From Gorsachius magnificus (taxonomy: Eukaryota > Chordata > Aves > Pelecaniformes > Ardeidae), in contig CM067084.1 of the NCBI GenBank assembly GCA_034008185.1, forward strand, positions 67,428,612 to 67,492,611: a DNA stretch of 64,000 nucleotides. The letters are read 5' to 3'. Positions 48,174 to 60,600 of this stretch are shown piece by piece (position 1 is the stretch's first letter; each line of letters opens with the position of its first letter). Below the pieces are notes generated by a model. It ran no database searches and was not told where the DNA came from. It saw nothing but the letters and a program-made list of their open reading frames with translations. Both the position numbers and the translations under genes were made by a program.

Positions 48174-50931
48174 CCTTCAAATTTTAATCAGTATTTGTGT
48201 AATCAGTAGTAATTTACTACATTCCTATTCAAAGAAATTGGCACAGTGTTTACATATAATCACCCAACGTAACTGTTTAAGTACTGGGTTCTAAATACAC
48301 ATAAATTCAGCAATTATCACTGGAACAAATTTTAGACTTTGAAGTGAATTATACCAGGAGGAGTTTTCTGTAGTTGAAATTGGAAAAACAAACAAAAAAA
48401 GGCTTCACTTGCCCAGCTGAGGAATCTGACTGTGACTTTTATGCACATGCACTAGGCGTTTGATTTTTGGGTGAAAAATGTATAAAATTTTAGGAAAGCT
48501 TTCAAGTGACGAAATGCAGGACTTCCCTCAGCCACACGTAGAGTGCACTGTTTGGGTTGTGAGGTTACAAAATCTGCCTTTCCCTTTGATTGGTTTTGCT
48601 TCCACATAAAACAGCTAAACCAAATACTGAATAAAGTGCTGATAGTATTTTAGCCTTTTTTTCTACCCTGGGCTTAGCAGGTGTGGGCATCTGTGCCTGT
48701 GGGGTCTGAGGCTGTTTGTTAGATCTTTCTAACCCAGTTTACAAGGACAAGCCTATTCACCTGAGCTGGAACTGATGTGAATGAGTTCTCTGCCACTCTG
48801 CACCAGAGCAGCTCAGGGATATGTCTTTATGCTGTGGTTGGTTAGAGCTGGGAATAAAGTGCCAAAGTCAGCAGCTGAAATAAGTAGAGTAAATCAAGTT
48901 AAGAGGGAACAGCACAACATTTTGGAAAAGGAGGGAATACGGGGTAAAACCATTACCTAGAAGTTCAGGGTTAAGATGATGAGATATAAATTGATCGGTA
49001 TTTCCTGGGTTTATAAGGGCAGACCTTGGTGGATGACATCATCATCTGCTGGCTTTTCATGTTGCCACGTGCCTCCTTGGGCTGCCAGGGTGCTGCAGAT
49101 TATGCTTTCCCTTTGAAATCCACAAGAATTTTATCTGAAAAATCCATGCAGGGTCAGATCCTCTACAGCACTTTTAAAAAAGCTTATGATGGTCCTAGGT
49201 CATCCATGTTGATGATCATAAGTTACATTCATGCATACACATTTCTATTGAGTGACTGGTTAGCTTACTTTGCTCCCAACCAACTGAATGTTGCCTAGAA
49301 ATAAGCTAGATTTTAATCAGGACAAGACATTTATTCTAAATTAACCTGCTTAAAGTTTCACCTGGGTTTAATTGGTACAGTTTGTAAAGAATTTAAGTGA
49401 TGAATATTTGATAATGATCTAGGAAAAGAAGCATTATTCTTCACAGCGAGGATTCTAAGCCCACATGATAGGAAGATGGGACATTCAAAAAGAGGTTGAT
49501 GTACATAACATAGCATAGCTGTGAGGGCTGTAGAGGTGCACCATTGCAACCACAGCGTGATACAAGAGCCTAAAGATCAACTATGGGGATCATTCTTTCT
49601 TTTAACTTGCTAACCTTATTCATGAGGTGTCTGCTCCTCAAGATTTTATTCAGCAGTGCTTCAGTAGTCTGGAAGATTTTTCCCTCCCACTGTGGAAATA
49701 GAGATGGCTGGAAGCAAGCAGCTCTCCACCACAGGAGTGCTTGCAAATGTGTTTCTCTCCTGGTCCTTGAGGAAACAAGAGGTAAAAGGGCAGCTAACAA
49801 AAGACCTAGATGTTCTCCTACCCAGAACCCAATAGGAGGTCATAGAAGGCTGCTAGGAGTAAACACAAAATATTTCATAGCTTCCAGGAGTGAACAAGTC
49901 CGGTGTGTTGAAAATTCAAGACCCAAAACAAGAGTTATGGCAAGTGAAACAACTTTCTGCACCCTTGTCCTTAGGTTCATCACAAACACTGGAAACCCAG
50001 GCCCAGAACAAATTAGTAAGTGCACAACGTGACTCGGTGCTTTTTACAGGGCTCTGCTGTTCAGCCATTTTTTAGGGGATTTCAAAACTTTTGCCAGTTT
50101 GGTGTCCTACTCTTTAAGAAAGGCTGTTCCTTGAAGAAAGGAACTGTATTCAGTTAGGTTATTTTTTCTGAATGCCATCACGGACAAGAACAGTAATATT
50201 CCAAGGCTTGAGGCAGCTGGCTGTGGGGAAACAAGCACTTGTATCCCATCAGCTGCCAGCTGTGATGTATACAAGGGAGAGACTGGAAAGTCTAAACACG
50301 TATCTGAAATGCTGCAAAATCAATAGTACATACTGAGGTTATCAAAGCCTCTTCATACGATGTGTTTCATATCGTCCGTCACTGGCATTGTGGTAATGGC
50401 TCCTTAAGTGCTGCAATAGCATTTACAATATGGTATATGATTAAAATAGGGGATTGTGCTAAGGAATTGGTGTGTATTTTCAAAATTATTAGACACAGTT
50501 GGAAACATAACTGAAAGCAAGACTGCCTTCATATAACGTATTGCCAGAACTAACTGCTTTGATTTCTTAAGACTAGATGATGATTGTTTGATCATTTTAT
50601 TAAAAAAAAAAAAGGTCTAGGTGTCAAAGAGTTTCCTTATGTCTAAACAAGTGTTATTAACTTCAATTATGGCTGCCAGGTGGAGAACTGTGCAGTTCTT
50701 TTACCATGTTTCAAAATATTTCATTTAGACATTTTGGAAAAACATACATCCCTATTCATAACCCCTGTTACTGTTCTGATTTATAGGTTCTGCTCCACTG
50801 TAAATCATTCAAAATGAAAAAATTAAATTTTATGGCATCAAACTTATGTGGCATCGTGCCTGAGCAAAGGGCAGAAGGAATGCGATTCTTATACTGCCAA
50901 TTACTATTGAACTTGATTTTTTTTTTAACAG

Positions 50932-50958
50932 ATGGCTGAGATACACATATAGAGAAAG
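50932..50958 (+). other. 27-nt splice-flanked block
   Basis: A strong acceptor (T-rich tract, TTTTTTTTTTAACAG) and a donor-like AAAG/GTAAAAT bound 27 nt that start ATGGCTGAG and contain an in-frame TAG. If spliced it would be a non-coding or poison microexon. Chance is quite possible. Confidence 0.1.
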
Positions 50959-51194
50959 GTAAAATATACTTATTCTTTATTTGGACTTTGAATTAAAAAT
51001 AAAACACTCTCTTCAATCATTTTTTCCAGTTGTTTATAAAACTTTGATTCCTAAGTTGTTTTTTTTTTTTTAAATTATACAAACATTTGCATCTGAAACA
51101 CAGAAAAATTTGGTTTCAGGCCATGCCCTTTAATTGCTGTGGATGGTTAAATGTATCATTTATTTAGTCTGACAGGCTCCTGGAGAAAAAAGGG

Positions 51195-51220
51195 TCCCTG
51201 TGTCGGAAGTGACACAGGGA
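51195..51220. repeat. Perfect stem-loop, 10-bp arms, 6-nt loop
   Basis: TCCCTGTGTC and GACACAGGGA flank GGAAGT. The arms are GC-balanced and so more stable than the AT hairpins elsewhere in the window. The stem is too short for a microRNA precursor. Confidence 0.8.
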
Positions 51221-54200
51221 GAAGTGTGAAATCTTATCATTTTTAAGTGAAGAGAGAATCTTGAAATGTATTAAAAATCTGGCCTCTGTTCTCTAGTGAG
51301 GAAGATATTTTGGATGAGGGGATATAACATTACATTTTTTAAAAGTCTATATTCTTTGCTTTACTTATTCCCTAGTAGACTTTATCAATGCCAGCGAACA
51401 TCAGTGAGTTGGCATGATTCCTGACTATGAAGTGGTTCTTTTTTGGCAGAAGAAATTTCTGCTCCAATTTCTGAGGGTTTCCTGGAAGGCGTGATGGCAT
51501 TATGGGCTTAGATGTAACTTTAACCCATGCACCAATGCAGGAGCTGGTTTTAAACTCTGGTTGGGGTAACTAGTAAAGTCATTTGAGGAGCATGCAGCTC
51601 AGTACTTGCCAGAAGTAGACTTTTCAGATATTCACAGATTTAAAACACTGGAGGGTATGATTTAAAGGCTTGGGATGATGGAGAGTCACCTTAGAAATGT
51701 GGAAATGGGTACCTGGTCATACCTCCGTTGTCTCTCCTGCCGCAGAGTCTCTTGTTTTAATGAGGTTCCCCTTGCTTTAGCTGGGAAATTTGCTCATCAC
51801 CTCACCCTGCACTTCTCAGTCCAGCCAAATCCCCTAAATGTATGGGTGCATCCTTAAGACCTTGCAGGCATGTGGAAATGTTTCAGGACATTTGGGAGGG
51901 GCTATCTACATTTTAATCACCTCTCAGGCACAGTCTTGGTCATGTAAGAGGTGGCCAGGGCCCTCAAACACTTCCTTACTGTAGCAAAGTGGTTAATAAA
52001 TAGTATTTTAAGGAACCTTTGAGATATACGCCATAGCAGAAGCTCTCCTTGACTAGTATAAAGTGTGAAAGGAAGCCCCTAGTGACAGCACTAAACCTCC
52101 AAGCACCAGTCATCAAACTCTACCCTTTCCATATGGACTGTGGGCACTCTTTCAACTCTGGTGAATATTTTGGCTTTAATAAAAAACTATAGTAAATACT
52201 GTACTAAAAAATGCAGTAAAATGAATTGGAAGAAAGGGAGAATGGCTGAGCCCTGTCTTTATTTGCCTCTATTAAATTAACACAGTCAAAAAAATAGTAT
52301 CTGATTTTTTTGATACGTTCAAATTATAAGACTGATTTTCTGATAATGTGTAATTCCATGTATTACTTATGTCATGTTACTAGAGAAATTTGCAACCTTT
52401 CCTTTTATAGCACGTATGATTTTATCTTATTTTGATTACATGATGATTTCTTTGAAATATCTGCTAAAATCTTATCTATAAAATGAAACGGAATATGTGA
52501 TATCCATGTTGTAGGTAACAAAAACAATATAAATGTTAACAACATTCCCTTTAAATGCAGGATCAAATATATTAAGTACCTTGGGGTTAAGATTTTAACT
52601 TCCTTAGATTTATGGTAAGAATTAAAACATCCTCTCTTGTTACATTTATAAACATAGAGCTCATTAGATGAAGGAAATTTCCTTTATAATTAATAGGTCA
52701 CATTAATGTGATAAAAATGTCTCCACTCTCAATAAATTTTATTCTTATTTTAAGCAGTTACCACATATAGTGTTTATCCTTCAAAACTCTCAATAGCACT
52801 TTTATATCCTCCAATTGAAATAATAAAGAGCAAAGAATAAAAAGAAGCAAATTAATCCTCCCCTGGGAAACAGGAAGAGTAGCACTGCCAGATTTTAAGT
52901 TGTAGCATTGATTTGCTAAGCTTAAATATTTTCTTCTCTCTTTCCGTGATTTAAATGGGGAAATGAGTGTCTGTGAAATTAAATTAAAAAATTGCCTTCT
53001 AAGAAACATCTTTGTGTAAGGGACCCGATATTTCTTTCTGCTCTACTTTGCTTTGTTATCTGGAATGGGCACTTCTGGAAGCTGAAAGAAATGAGAGTCT
53101 TATTTATTTTTGGAGATACTGATTATCATCACCACATAGAATGTAAGAAAAGCAAAACTGGATGAGGCTCTGTGCCTACGTAGCCCTGACTCCAATAACA
53201 AACTTTTTCCTCACAAGCTCTATCTTCCTGAAAACTTGGCCATATTACATTACTTGCATCAATTCCAGGTCTAGTTTCATTTGGAGTAAATGCCAAGCTT
53301 CCTACTGGACATAAACAGAAGAGTCATGAAACTCTGTGTTGTCTAGGGCACAAAGTCTATATCCAGAACATTCCCAAATTCAGAGAGAAGTTGGTGGTGG
53401 TCTTCAGAGAGCAGACTAGTCAATCTGAGTGGGAATATTTCTGATTTCTAGCTGATGCCACATGTGTTCAGTCTATTCACCGTGAAATGAAAATGTTCTG
53501 TGGAGTTATAATCTGGAAACAAGTGGCCAACAGTATGTAAAACAAGGACTAAGAAGATAATAACCACTCCTATGGTAAGAACTAAAACTGCTGTTGAAAA
53601 CCAACCTTATTCAGAGTACTGAATGAAGCAAAGGGATGGAATTGGCGTGGCAGAAGACTCAGCTTCTAAGAACAGCATGGGGGCAGGATGGGTGAGGAAA
53701 AGGGGTGATGATGTCTGTGATCTATGGGAGCGGGTGAGTTCATGTGTGTATCTGTATGAGTGTGCGAGCGTGCAGGAGAGACAGAGAAAATAACAGGTGA
53801 GGGAATGACTGTATGGCTCATTTTTTTCAAAAAAAAAAATCCCAAACTTATTGCAATTGAAAACTGTGGACATTCTTTGCTATTAGAACAGGATTTCTAT
53901 CAAAAACATTAATCTGGCTGAAGTGATATCTTTTGGTGGAGAAATGAAACTTTCAATGCAATTTTATTTTGAAAAAATGCAGATAAATTGTTAGATCAGG
54001 GAGGTAGGACTTAATTTTTTTTTTTATTATTTAAAAATAAAATGGTTTTGAAGGCTGTTCTAAAATACAAAATTCTGTTTGAAATCTATCAGCAAACTTA
54101 ACTGCAGTTAAATTTGAAACAAAGGTTTTGGGTGGTCAAATTGACAGGATTTCATTGATAGGAATTTTTGAAGTCTGGCTTTTCATTATGGATGAAATTT

Positions 54201-54600
54201 TTTGGTCATAGATTTTCTTATGTAATGGAAATTCAGATTTTTTTCATTTATATCCCTGAAAATATTTTACTACTTCAGTAATGGCTGTATCAGCCACAGA
54301 ATTATTGTTGATACTCAAAGAAGCGGTGGAATTCCCATTTACCTCTCTAGTGTCCCAGGAGTAGAAAATGCTGCAATAAGATCTGTCTCCTGAGCAACTG
54401 GAATAAGTGTATGGATGAATGGAGACAAGGTGTAAGACTGATGTTTAGGTGTGATTATATTAATTCATATGCAGCTAGAGGAAGCTGTATTTAAATTTTA
54501 CAGTGTCTCTCAATGTACCACATCCTTGTTAAAGTGTGGAAAGCTTTTAGAATTTAGAAGTTGGGAAAGTACAGTGCTATCAAAGTGGAGAGAGTTTAGC

Positions 54601-55340
54601 ACTGAGCCCCAGCCCATCCAAGGATGAAACATATGACTGAAATCATTGTCATTTCTCCAGTAATGTGCATGCTACGGTATGTCAAAGCGTAGCATCAACT
54701 TTCATTATGTAGTTTGTTTGCTTCATAAATTCCTTAATTACTGTCACAGTTTTGCAGGATGGAGCCTGGAGAAAATCGCTCTTGGACATGACTGTGAGAG
54801 CAGATCATCTGATAGAAGAGAAATCCTTCTTTCCTAGAAAAGGTAAAGCAAGTGGAGTTTCATTACGAGCTTTTTTTTTTCCTTGGGGTGTTGTCTAAAT
54901 AATTTCTTTTCAAAAGAGGATGAATGAGCCTGGACTTCCCCATACTATGATGGCAATGTGCTTTTAAAATGCTAAGGAAAGCATAAGGCAGTAACATTTC
55001 TTTTTTTTCCCCTCAGTTTGGAGGATTAAATAATAGTATGTGGAGGAGTAGTCTCTCACTGATCACTACCACCTTAAATGTCTGCACTTACAGAAGTCAA
55101 ATGCAAGTCAAACTCAGGAGTTACTCTTGCTGAGAGTCTTTTATCAAAGCTGGGACATTTGACTGCTAGCCCAGAAAAGGGTCCTTGGGCTGTGTCTGGT
55201 AGAACCAGTAATTTAAGTATAATACAGTAATTAAAACAAAAGTAAATATTTTCTCAAAGGGTAGGTGCCTGCTCAGTACTCTGAATTTAACAAGAAAACC
55301 ATTAACGCTGTAGACTATCACTCCCGTTAGCTTTTAGCAA
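54601..55340. other. Single-copy DNA holding an exon candidate
   Basis: Contains an 8-bp-arm inverted repeat (ATGCTACG / CGTAGCAT, 54669-54695), the exon candidate 54758-54842, and a second strong acceptor TTTTTTTTCCCCTCAG ending at 55016. No repeats are identified. Confidence 0.45.
54758..54842 (+). other. 85-nt splice-flanked open block, exon candidate
   Basis: A good acceptor (TACTGTCACAGTTTTGCAG) and donor (AGAAAAG/GTAAAGC) enclose 85 nt. One plus frame is open throughout, coding 28 residues that begin DGAWRKSLL and end FFPRK; the other two frames are stopped. A second strong acceptor at 55016 would give a 174-bp intron, but the reading frame then closes after five codons. The peptide is not recognised. 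A non-coding transcript or conserved element is equally possible. Confidence 0.22.
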
Positions 55341-55380
55341 GCTTGTGGATTTGTTATGGCAGTCCTAGAGATGGGCAAGT

Positions 55381-55560
55381 CTCTGGGCAGCCGACCGCCT
55401 GCACACCGAACCCGGAGCTGCTGTGGGTGCAGGGCGGAGGCCTCAGGCGGAGGCGCAAACCAGGCACACGGTGGGTGCAGAATGCGCAGGATCTTGGTGC
55501 ACCCTGTGGTGCCCAGGCAGGCTTACCCCTTTGCACGAGGGTGGCCACAGAGACAGGGCA
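55381..55560. other. Small CpG-rich GC patch
   Basis: By hand count the 180 bases are about 68% G+C with 10 CpGs; in the first 120 bases CpG observed/expected is about 0.64, against strong CpG depletion around it. It is shorter than the usual 200-bp island threshold. Overlapping frames on both strands are open because of composition. It could be a minor promoter, an enhancer or a GC-biased conversion spot. Confidence 0.4.
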
Positions 55561-56406
55561 AATGTCCCCAGGCTAGCTTTGGAGCTAGGTAATTTTCTCC
55601 GTTGAGAAGCTTTGCTAAGCCACTGCATGAATCTTGAGCCAGAGTCAAGTCACACTCGTTTGGATTGACTCTCAGTGGATGAGGAGGAAAGGAGTGGGGA
55701 TGACAACTACCAGAGAGCTTGGAGCAAATCCCTCCAGCAGCAGCTGTTCTACTGCTAGGTTTTGGATACTTTTATCTCTGTCTAAACCCTCGCCACAGCT
55801 GCTGTTGAGCAGCCACAGGAGAAGTCAGGCAATAGCAGCAGCATGTTTGCAGTGGTTGCAAGTGGGTGGGGAAAGACGTTAAGTTAGATTTCACGTTGAT
55901 GTGCTGATTTATTTCTTTAATTTTCTTTGAGAAGAAAGTGCGTAATATTGATCATAAGAAACTTTTTGTCCCAATAGTGGGAAACCAGGTTTGGAATTAG
56001 GAACAAGAATAAGGTTTAATAGAAAAATCTTTCTCACAGGGGAAAATAAACATTTGGGAAAGAACTTGAAATACAGAGGGATCAAAATTTTACAGTTGTC
56101 CTTTAATAAAGATGGAAGAGTTACCTGCACAAAATAGTAACCATACTCTCAGTCTGAAGCCAGGAAAATGATTAGTTATTATTGAGTTTGGAAGACTAAG
56201 AACCTTTGGCACTACAGCAGTGAAAAAATACATTTTAAAATACAAAAGAATACATGGAAAGCATTTTTTTTATCTAGGGAACTAGAAATAATACACCTGC
56301 AACTATAACGAATGGCATAATATTGGCACTGCATGGGGCATTGAGCAATTTGTACCACAGTTATAGGTTCTTTCTTGCTATTAATTTGAAATAAAATAAA
56401 CATTTT
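55561..56406. other. Non-coding DNA, no gene recognised
   Basis: No repeats, long frames or splice pairs seen. Confidence 0.6.
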
Positions 56407-56555
56407 TTCCAAATCTTTGTTGTATTTCTGGCTCTCGTTTATTGTTCACCAGCTCTTTTCCTTTGTGTTTTGTCTTTGCCAGCTCTTTCTGTTTCTCTTA
56501 TGTTTCTTGTCCATTCTCCTAGCTGTTTCCCTGGCTTTGCTCCACCTCCTTAGGT
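56407..56555 (+). repeat. Pyrimidine-rich tract
   Basis: About 150 bases dominated by C and T, with CCAGCTCTTT occurring twice, ending in CCACCTCCTTAGG. A polypyrimidine low-complexity tract with an acceptor-like end and no evident exon. Confidence 0.6.
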
Positions 56556-57627
56556 TACCTCCAAAAAAAAGAGGAGAAAAAAACAAAGAGTGCCTCATGT
56601 CCTGAACTACAAAAGCAGTCGAACGTGTACCAGAATGTGGTTTGCTTCACTGATAGGTTTTCTTTAAAAACACACTAAGTAGTAAATACTGGCTCGTAAG
56701 AGACTGTCTGGTCATCTGAGTAGCACAGGGGAATTCACTAATGTATTTCATATATTGGATGGTCATGTTTTTAAAACTCTGAATTAAGAAAGACAGTCAA
56801 ACACAACAGAACCCCCTCTCCCCCTTGCTTCTCCTTTTTGAAATTTGCATTTTGGACTCATTCTCTTGCTCTGAGCCCTTACCTACTGTTGCTATTGTAG
56901 CTGCAATAATTTGCTTTCTATTTCTAGTTCCCTCCACAGCAAGGAAATTCATTACCTCAAGTCCCCATTGCTGATTGAACCACATCTGGATGATTCCCTG
57001 TGTCCACTGCATTTGCAAGGCCCCATGCCCCACTGGCAAGTGTGCTGCAGCATTGCGACCATACATCCAGTGTGAATGTATCATCTCCTCCAACGTTACT
57101 ACTGTGAATCAGATGATATGAAAAAACTGCCAGTAGTCATCCAAATGAAGTCTGCTCTTGCTAACCCTGGAAACATCTAGGAAAATGAGAGGTAGTTCAG
57201 ATACAACGTAGTACGGGTTGCTAACCCATTGCTGACATAAGGCCAGTGAACATTGAAAAGCAATGCCTAGTACACTAGGCAGATGTAAATGTGGGGTAAC
57301 ACATAGTTCAGACCTCTTCTGAACCTCTAAAGAAAGGAGGTTTGAGTGAGTCTGAATTGCTTCTTTTCCAGGTGATGGTGTCAGCCATTAGATATGGGAG
57401 GGGACATCAAGCACATAGGTTTTATTTTAAAATATTTAAAAAATGAAACAAAAGCACAAAAACTGTTTTGCTTTACTGAGCATTGCAAAAAAAAAAAATC
57501 TTGCAGATTGATTTTTAATAATTCGTTGTTACTAATGTTCTTCAGTTTGGTCACCAGGCCAAGAAAAAGCACTCTGTAGGTATTAAACCCTCAAGTATGA
57601 GATTTACTTATTGGAGTCCCTGTGCAG
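56556..57627. other. DNA with a minus-strand open block, otherwise no gene
   Basis: Apart from the 219-bp block at 56883-57101 the segment shows only ordinary AT-rich sequence and an A12 run at 57488-57499. Confidence 0.5.
56883..57101 (-). other. 219-bp splice-flanked open block (minus strand), unrecognised
   Basis: On the minus strand, TTTTTTCATATCATCTGATTCACAG precedes the block as a plausible acceptor, split here as TTTTTTCATATCATC then TGATTCACAG. AGTAG/GTAAGGGC closes it as a strong donor. The enclosed 219 nt are open in one frame (phase 1 on both sides, so symmetric) and encode about 72 residues rich in Trp, Gln and Met. Near the end a basic RNRK is followed by the hydrophobic IIAATIATVG, an arrangement seen at surface/transmembrane junctions of retroviral envelope relics, but no other retroviral sequence flanks it. 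Family unknown; exon, decayed retroelement or chance all remain. Confidence 0.2.
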
Positions 57628-57693
57628 TTGACAGCTACATGTCAGGGCTCTGCACACTGGAAGTGCCCTGAGCCCTTGTGCAGCCTGGAGCTG
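57628..57693 (+). other. 66-nt splice-flanked open block, weak exon candidate
   Basis: TTGGAGTCCCTGTGCAG precedes and GGAGCTG/GTAAGACC follows a 66-nt stretch that is open in the frame starting TTGACAGCT. The acceptor tract is poor in pyrimidines. The peptide is not recognised. Confidence 0.12.
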
Positions 57694-60600
57694 GTAAGAC
57701 CACAAGCTTCTTCCATTTTCTGAAACCCGAGGCCATGCCATTAGCAAGAACGCTGTCAACGAAGCAGTGACTCCTAGGCAATTGCTTCGGAGGTACACAC
57801 CCCATGAGGGCAGCCTTAAGTACTTTCTATCTAGAGCATATGGTATTACTGAGTCAAAACATACTTTAGTTTCTAGGTCTGTGGTCACAGAGCATAGTTA
57901 TTTCAGTCAATAGATAGGAAAATATGATTTTCGGAATGACAGTCCTACTGTATTAGTCTGATAAATTCCAGTGTTATGATACAAAAGAAAAACAACATTC
58001 TTGTTATTTCTGGAGGTTTAAGGAGATTACTATACCCTGGGATACAATGGTACTTTTCAGCTATTAATGCTTCTAAAACTCATTGAAAGTAGTATTCAAA
58101 TCCAAGAAAGATTACATTGTATTCTGCATGTTTTAAACAATGTTCTGGGGGTAAATTCAAGGATACAAGTTCTTTCATTCTTAATTAAAAAAAAACAAAA
58201 GTAAAAAGGATTAGGTTAGTAGCTGTATAATATTTACTTGAGTAAATGAAGTGAAGAATAATGAAATGCTGAACAGAAAATAAAAACATTAATCTCTGGT
58301 TTTTGACATAAACCACAAAGTTCAGGCAGCTGCAGATTAGTAGGAGGAACACCAGATAGAGAAGTTAAATATCTAAAGAGTTATATTTATGCCAACATCA
58401 GAGATTAAATTAAAAATTGGAAGCAGATTCCTGAAGGGGAAAACAGAGAAATAAGAGCTGGCATAAAACCAAAATCACAGAGCTATTGACACGGGCTGCA
58501 ATCTCAGTTGCACTGGCCTGCATAGGCGTATGAGGTTCCAATGTGTCATGTGGAGGATATGGAGAGGAAAATTAGCAAGTCATTAAGGAAATGACTGGTG
58601 AGAAGTTCATGATATACTGCCAACATCAGCTTATTTGTATTGCTGAAGGTTGAAAAAGGATGTTACCTGCAGCCTATCTGGAGGGAAAGGGATCTAGACT
58701 AGTTATTAATCCATTTATACCTGTAGGCTGCAGCGTTGCTCTGACTACCGTTGTTGGGGGGAAATGGAGAGAAACAAAGGAGATAAAACATATTTATGAC
58801 AGCAAATGGCAATCAAAGGTAAATTAGACTTACAATCCATTAAAATATGTGAAATACTAAAAGTAGCTGTAATTATTGTTCACAAGATAACCTTAGCAGG
58901 AGACTGAGAAATCAGTGACTAGAAGGCTTACTTTAGCTCCTTTGTTTGGGTACAGTTGTTTCGTGGTGGTTTCTTTGCTTTCCTTTTCAGGTCAAAGCAA
59001 AACTGTTACAAGATTGCCTCAGTCAGAAAAGCATGCACGGGGCACTATACGTCAGCATACAGGGAGGTTTTCAGTAGGCAATGTGTGAAGGCAGGTGCTG
59101 GAATTGGAAATAGTGAACACACTTATTATTTTTTAAATTCTGAATGCTTATCTCCTGCAATAACAAAGAGCGTGACCTCCTTATTGTAAGTGCTACTGCA
59201 AGGCATCTAGAGTGACTGTACGATCTGAATGAGTGATGGGTTTTTTTTCAGTGCCTGGTGTGGTGTTTAAAACTTTGCTCCTGTACTTCTCATCCCAGCA
59301 CATCCTCCATAAATTGTTTATTTTTATGCAGCTTAGCTCCCTGACTGACTTGTAAAATGAAAAGTCCACCACTGGGGAGTCTGCCACTGACAGAGAAGGT
59401 GCATGAGGGGAGTGTAATGTTACCAATTGCCCCTCTTCTGAAGACAGCTTATGTGTTCCTCCTCCACCTGGGAATTTATTATAGCTGTTCCTCACGTAAG
59501 GATATCTGCAACCATTTGCTCAGAGAATACACTCATGAGGGCATCCGTGCTGATCAATAGTTAAGCACTTTGAAATGTTTTCGTCTGAAAGAGACTATGT
59601 AAATAAATGTAGCATACTCCTCTTCATATATCTCACAATTTTTGTTTGAGGATTTGATTTGTGGAAGATGCAGTGCATTCTCTTGCAGCGTTGGATTCTT
59701 CAAACTCTAGCACCAATATCTTGACATGCATGAGGATTTACTGGAAATATTATGTACTTAGGAGAAAAATCTGTTTAATAGAACCTTTGCTCATGCCAGG
59801 AAGGGATGAATTTGTCCCACTTGCTTTATGCATAGCACTTGTAATGATGGCATCTTTATTTAATTTTTGGTTCATGATTCCTCCACTTTTTAAAGAGAGA
59901 CAGTGCGTGGGCTATCTTCAGGATCTAAGGCATCCCAAGTTCTGCAGCAGCTCCACAAATATTCCTTCACTTAGAAGATAACAGATACCCAGAGGCCTTT
60001 TGATTCCTTATTTCAGCTTGCTACAGGCCATTCTCTGCAGAATCATTTTGTGATCTCTGTCACTGGTCTCTGGGGTCCTGTAAGCGTGGTATAATTTGTT
60101 TCACTGTGTCAGCTGCTTTTTCTGCAGCAGTCAAGCTGGCTAGAGCATTTCTTTTTCTGGAGTTAGCATACTTCCGCACCCATATAGCTGTTTCCCTTGA
60201 GTCCTATTGAGTCTTTTCTATTAACTGTGTCTTAGAATTTTAATGTTTGAGCCTGTTTCCTGATTTAGGTAAGTCTCTGTTAACCAATTATATCATATTT
60301 CTCCTTACACACATGCGGTGCAATTTCAGGTCTCTGTTTTGTATTGCCTTTAGGTCTGCCTACACTTCTCTCATGTGAGATATGATCACTCCTCTCCTGT
60401 TTCTGCAATTTTTTCCTGACCAGTTTTGTTAGCGGTGTCTTCATTATTTGAGCTCTTCTGGCCTGTGGAGCAGAGGGATCCTCTCGGTGAATGTCCCTGT
60501 AAGATGCTGCGCTCACTGGCCAGAGAGAATCGTAAAGAGCACTCAAATGTTTGAATCCAGCCAGATGTCTCTGGGAGTTAGCAGCATGCACAGTCAAAAG

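Larger units (their letters stand above)
48174..54600. other. Non-coding AT-rich DNA, no gene recognised
   Basis: A 149-codon frame (49583-50032 plus, ATG) overlaps several others and encodes nothing recognisable. T runs lie at 50915-50926 and 51059-51071. A stem-loop is at 51195-51220 and a 27-nt splice-flanked block at 50932-50958. The part 52140-52770 is very AT-rich. Confidence 0.65.

Noticed and set aside
49583..50032. 149-codon plus-strand open frame
   Set aside because: Mixed composition without recognisable motif; overlaps four other open frames on both strands.
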